Below, in pieces: positions 61,489 through 64,000 of a DNA stretch of 64,000 bases. The translations under genes and the position numbers were made by a program. The DNA is from Neomoorella stamsii. Lineage in GTDB: Bacteria; Bacillota; DSM-521; Neomoorellales; Neomoorellaceae. Below the pieces are notes generated by a model. That model saw only the letters and a list, made by a program, of their open reading frames with translations. It searched no databases and had not been told where the DNA came from. Numbering within the stretch: position 1 is the stretch's first letter; each line of letters opens with the position of its first letter. The stretch lies in the NCBI RefSeq assembly GCF_002995805.1, contig NZ_PVXL01000055.1, positions 62,001 to 126,000 of the forward strand, read 5' to 3'.

Positions 61489-62863
61489 AGCTGATTTCCC
61501 CTTTTAATAACCACGTCTGGGCCCGGGTTAACCGGACATTGACCAGCTTGCCGGTTAAGTCCTGGTCCCCCGGGAAGATAACCAGCTTGTTGGTCCGGGT
61601 GCGCCCGCTTAACCGGGAAGGATCCGTTTTACTCGGCCCTTCCACCAGCACCTCTACTTCCTGCCCCACCAGGGCTTCGTTTTTCGCCAGGCTGATCTGG
61701 TTCTGGAGTTCCATTAAACGCTTTAAGCGTTCTTTCTTTACTTCCAGGGGCAGTTGTCCGGGCAGGGTAGCCGCCACCGTACCTTTACGTGGCGAGTACA
61801 TAAAGGTAAAGGCATTATCAAACTGTATCCTGGCCACCAGGTCCAGGGTCTCCCTGAAATCCTCTTCCGTTTCGCCAGGAAAACCGACAATAAGGTCGGT
61901 AGTCAGGCTAATTCCCGGAATATGCCGGCGTAAAGAGGCGACCAGCTCCAGGTAATGCTCCCGCGTATAGCCTCGGTGCATGAGTTCCAGGATGCGGTTG
62001 CTGCCGGCCTGAACGGGCAGGTGCACGTGCTCGCATACCTTGTCCAGGCGGCTGATGGTCTCCACCAGCCGGGGAGTAAAATCCCGGGGGTGGGAAGTCA
62101 CATAGCGAATACGTTTTAATCCTTCAATGGCGTTGACCCTGGTTAACAGGTCGGCAAAACTAATTTCCTCCTCTAAATCACGCCCGTAGGAATTGACATT
62201 CTGGCCCAGTAGGGTTACCTCAATAACCCCCTGGTCAACCAGGTCTTTGATTTCTTTTAATATATCTTCCGGCCGGCGGCTCCTCTCCCGGCCGCGGACA
62301 TAGGGCACAATGCAGTAGGTACAAAAATTATTGCAGCCATAGGTGATGGTTACAAAGGCCTGGGCGCCGCGGGCCCGGCGCCGGGGCAAATCTTCTACTA
62401 TCGCGCCTTCCTCTTCCCGGACTGCTACCCGGGGCTGGTGTAGTTCTCTGATTTCCTCAATCAGCCGGGGCAATTCAGTTAGATTATGGGTCCCCAGGAG
62501 CAAGTCGACATAAGGTGCCTGCTGGCGGATCTTTGCGGCCACGCCGGGCTGCTGGACCATACAACCGGCTACGACAATTACCAGGTCTGGATTGGCACTT
62601 TTCAGTCTTTCTATCTGGCCCAGTTTACCGTAAACTTTATTCTCAGCCTTTTCCCGCACGCAGCAGGTATCAAGGACAATGACATCAGCATCTGCCTCGT
62701 CAGCCACCGGCTCATAACCTGCTGCCTGGAGGAGGTCGGCCATCATTTCGCTGTCCCTTTGATTCATCTGGCAACCGTAGGTGATAATCTTAAAGGTTTT
62801 CCCTTGACCCGCCAAACTTGAACCCTCCGGAAGTATAGAATGTAACTCCTTTTTATTATACAT
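61481..62863 (-). CDS. miaB: tRNA-2-methylthio-N6-dimethylallyladenosine synthase
   Basis: 460 aa from ATG 62863. A TTG at 62815, just behind GGAGGG and giving the usual start [13 protein letters not shown], is an attractive alternative (444 aa). Cys of the N-terminal cluster lie in YGCQMN, DTCCVRE and AGCMVQ; the radical-SAM site is [10 protein letters not shown]; a TRAM domain closes the protein. It adds the methylthio group to i6A37 of tRNA. Confidence 0.95.
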   Translation of the reverse strand: MYNKKELHSILPEGSSLAGQGKTFKIITYGCQMNQRDSEMMADLLQAAGYEPVADEADADVIVLDTCCVREKAENKVYGKLGQIERLKSANPDLVIVVAGCMVQQPGVAAKIRQQAPYVDLLLGTHNLTELPRLIEEIRELHQPRVAVREEEGAIVEDLPRRRARGAQAFVTITYGCNNFCTYCIVPYVRGRERSRRPEDILKEIKDLVDQGVIEVTLLGQNVNSYGRDLEEEISFADLLTRVNAIEGLKRIRYVTSHPRDFTPRLVETISRLDKVCEHVHLPVQAGSNRILELMHRGYTREHYLELVASLRRHIPGISLTTDLIVGFPGETEEDFRETLDLVARIQFDNAFTFMYSPRKGTVAATLPGQLPLEVKKERLKRLMELQNQISLAKNEALVGQEVEVLVEGPSKTDPSRLSGRTRTNKLVIFPGDQDLTGKLVNVRLTRAQTWLLKGEISCD

Positions 62864-62886
62864 TTTCCTGGCCCTGGCTACAAATA

Positions 62887-62912
62887 ATCCCGGCCTTTTG
62901 CCTGGCCGGGAT
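62887..62912 (-). terminator. Terminator after the DUF151 gene
   Basis: On the minus strand, ATCCCGGCC-AGGCAAAA-GGCCGGGAT is followed by TATTTG, 11 bases past the stop codon. It separates this gene from miaB. Confidence 0.7.
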
Positions 62913-62922
62913 GGAGGACCTG

Positions 62923-63405
62923 TTAATGCAGGTGCTTTTTATCATCCTCCGGTTTACTATCTACCAGCATTTGCTGCAAATCCTCAACCTGGTCTGCACT
63001 GACCAGGTCCTCAATATTTAAGGTATAGGCTGCCACCTTTTCAGTGATATAGAGGGGTGCGTTGGTCCTGAGGGCCAGGGCAATGGCGTCGCTGGGCCGG
63101 GCATCAACTACTATCTCTTTATCCCCCTGGCGGAGGTAAAGTTCAGCATAATAGGTACCGTCGCGGATATCCTGGACCAGAACCTTTTTAACCTCCACTC
63201 CCAGATTCTCACACAGGGAGCGTAACAGGTCGTGGGTCAGGGGGCGCGGTGTCAGGATGCCTTGCAGGGCCAGGGCAATAGCCTGGGCTTCAAAAGGACC
63301 CACCCAGATGGGCAAAACCTGATTTCCCTCCTGGTCGCTCAGTAACACTACCGGGCTCAAGCTCTGATCCAGGACTATCTGTTTTACCTTCACCGGTATG
63401 AGCAT
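62923..63405 (-). CDS. DUF151 bifunctional-nuclease family protein
   Basis: 160 aa from the ATG at 63405, which follows CTGGGGGTGGGGATA; an upstream ATG at 63447 would add 14 hydrophobic residues. LPIWVGPFEAQAIALALQG, RPLTHDLL and VDARPSDAIALALR are the conserved blocks of the DUF151/bifunctional nuclease fold. Catalytic activity has been shown for some members only. It follows the DUF296 gene by 48 bases. Confidence 0.88.
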   Translation of the reverse strand: MLIPVKVKQIVLDQSLSPVVLLSDQEGNQVLPIWVGPFEAQAIALALQGILTPRPLTHDLLRSLCENLGVEVKKVLVQDIRDGTYYAELYLRQGDKEIVVDARPSDAIALALRTNAPLYITEKVAAYTLNIEDLVSADQVEDLQQMLVDSKPEDDKKHLH

Positions 63406-63453
63406 TATCCCCACCCCCAGTAAAATTATTATTTGTCCAGTCTTCAATCCATT

Positions 63454-63897
63454 CTATTTCCACAGGGCTAATCCGGTCACCGGGTCATAGACCCGCTCCG
63501 GCGGTGCCGGGAGCTCAATTTCCTCAATGAAAACTTCCCCGGCATAAACAATGGTTCCCGGCAAGAGATGACCTCCGTGAATTTTTCCTTCGCGGTCGAG
63601 GAAAATGACGTGGGCATGGACAAAGGGTTTACCATCTTTCAGGGAAACATTGCCCAGGCCGCTTAAAATTTCCATCAGCTGATCCATTTCCAAGGTTATA
63701 AAACGCTTTTCATCTACCAAAAAATATCCTACTTTAGCCTTCAAAACACTACCCAAAAAGTTAATGGAACCGAAACGTACATCCTCTTCCGCGACTATAC
63801 CCTGCAGGGCTTCCAGGAGATCGCAACCATAGGCCAGGCGGTACGCCAGCTGCCGGCCGGACCTACCTTCCAGCTTCTTAACATATAAGTTCGCCAT
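63454..63897 (-). CDS. PPC/DUF296 domain protein
   Basis: 147 aa from the ATG at 63897, behind GGAGGA. The compact fold shows RLAYGCDLLEALQGIVAEE, FVHAHVIFLDREGKIHGGHL with the conserved His pair, and VFIEEIEL near the end, the pattern of bacterial PPC/DUF296 proteins. These form trimers of unknown role; some plant homologues bind DNA. It is the first gene of the minus-strand run visible here, and its promoter should lie in 63900-64000. Confidence 0.85.
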   Translation of the reverse strand: MANLYVKKLEGRSGRQLAYRLAYGCDLLEALQGIVAEEDVRFGSINFLGSVLKAKVGYFLVDEKRFITLEMDQLMEILSGLGNVSLKDGKPFVHAHVIFLDREGKIHGGHLLPGTIVYAGEVFIEEIELPAPPERVYDPVTGLALWK

Positions 63898-64000
63898 TTT
63901 TTCCAATCCTCCTGCTGGAATATATATGTGTCTTTTCAACTTAAAGACCACATTGCCATTTATACTATTTAAATCTTAATCAGGTTATATTCTCGCGTTC

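Overview
The window reads as chromosome of a moderately GC-rich, anaerobic, endospore-forming Clostridia of the thermophilic acetogen type. A Moorella-like genome is my best guess from gene content and style; no 16S rRNA is present to prove it. Supporting signs are very frequent TTG and GTG starts behind strong GGAGG sites, sporulation genes (spoVB-like, spoVK, a spoVM-like micropeptide, ypmA), class II B12-dependent ribonucleotide reductase, a DUF362 ferredoxin protein, a corrinoid-protein remnant, and 2-hydroxyacyl-CoA-dehydratase-type activase genes. I found no insertion sequence, prophage, integrase or CRISPR array.

Layout. 1-5.7 kb: the end of a sugar ABC binding protein, a DUF362 ferredoxin, a truncated corrinoid protein, a 42-aa ORF behind a structured leader, DUF3786 and quinate-dehydrogenase-like proteins, and thiL. 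5.8-8.0 kb: a biotin-dependent carboxyltransferase/BCCP set. 8-12 kb: a DinG-type helicase-exonuclease, a SpoVM-like micropeptide and small membrane proteins. 12.1-18.6 kb: a split dehydratase-like pair with its ASKHA activase, a CrtC/AttH-like protein, Fur, a TPR protein, ypmA and surE. 18.6-34.9 kb: spoVB, an EF-G paralog, tRNA-Trp, PHP, ddl, UPF0182, an orphan kinase, nrdJ, CBS proteins, a glycosyltransferase, gltX and tRNA-Gln. 35.3-39.8 kb: an OmpR-type two-component system and a convergent polar amino-acid ABC transporter. 40.2-49.7 kb: a sensory cassette and a molybdopterin respiratory operon. 49.8-64 kb: nfo, tRNA-Glu, a CopZ-like protein and lexA, then a long minus-strand housekeeping run (DUF296, DUF151, miaB, mutS, mutL, miaA, hfq, DUF1540, spoVK, MGL).

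Most interesting region: 40.1-49.7 kb. A membrane-anchored PF04392-type binding protein, a membrane sensor kinase and an NtrC-type sigma54 activator form one overlapping operon. Just downstream lie two near-identical dyads (TGACA-N3-TGTCA), a 20-bp hairpin and a textbook sigma54 promoter (TGGCACGAAATTTGC). These precede an iron-sulfur subunit, an NrfD-type membrane subunit and a Tat-exported molybdopterin catalytic subunit in B-C-A order, as in tetrathionate (ttrBCA) and selenate (srdBCA) reductases. A 14/15 copy of the promoter core precedes the sensory operon itself. The arrangement parallels AioXSR/ArrXSR and TtrSR control, but with a different binding-protein family and an unknown signal and substrate.

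Other points worth attention are three tandem DnaA-box-like 9-mers just ahead of nrdJ, the 23-aa SpoVM-like ORF, a leader able to hide the ribosome site of the 42-aa ORF, and a divergence from canonical starts in the quinate-dehydrogenase-like gene. Functional calls rest on motif recognition by eye; no database search was run.
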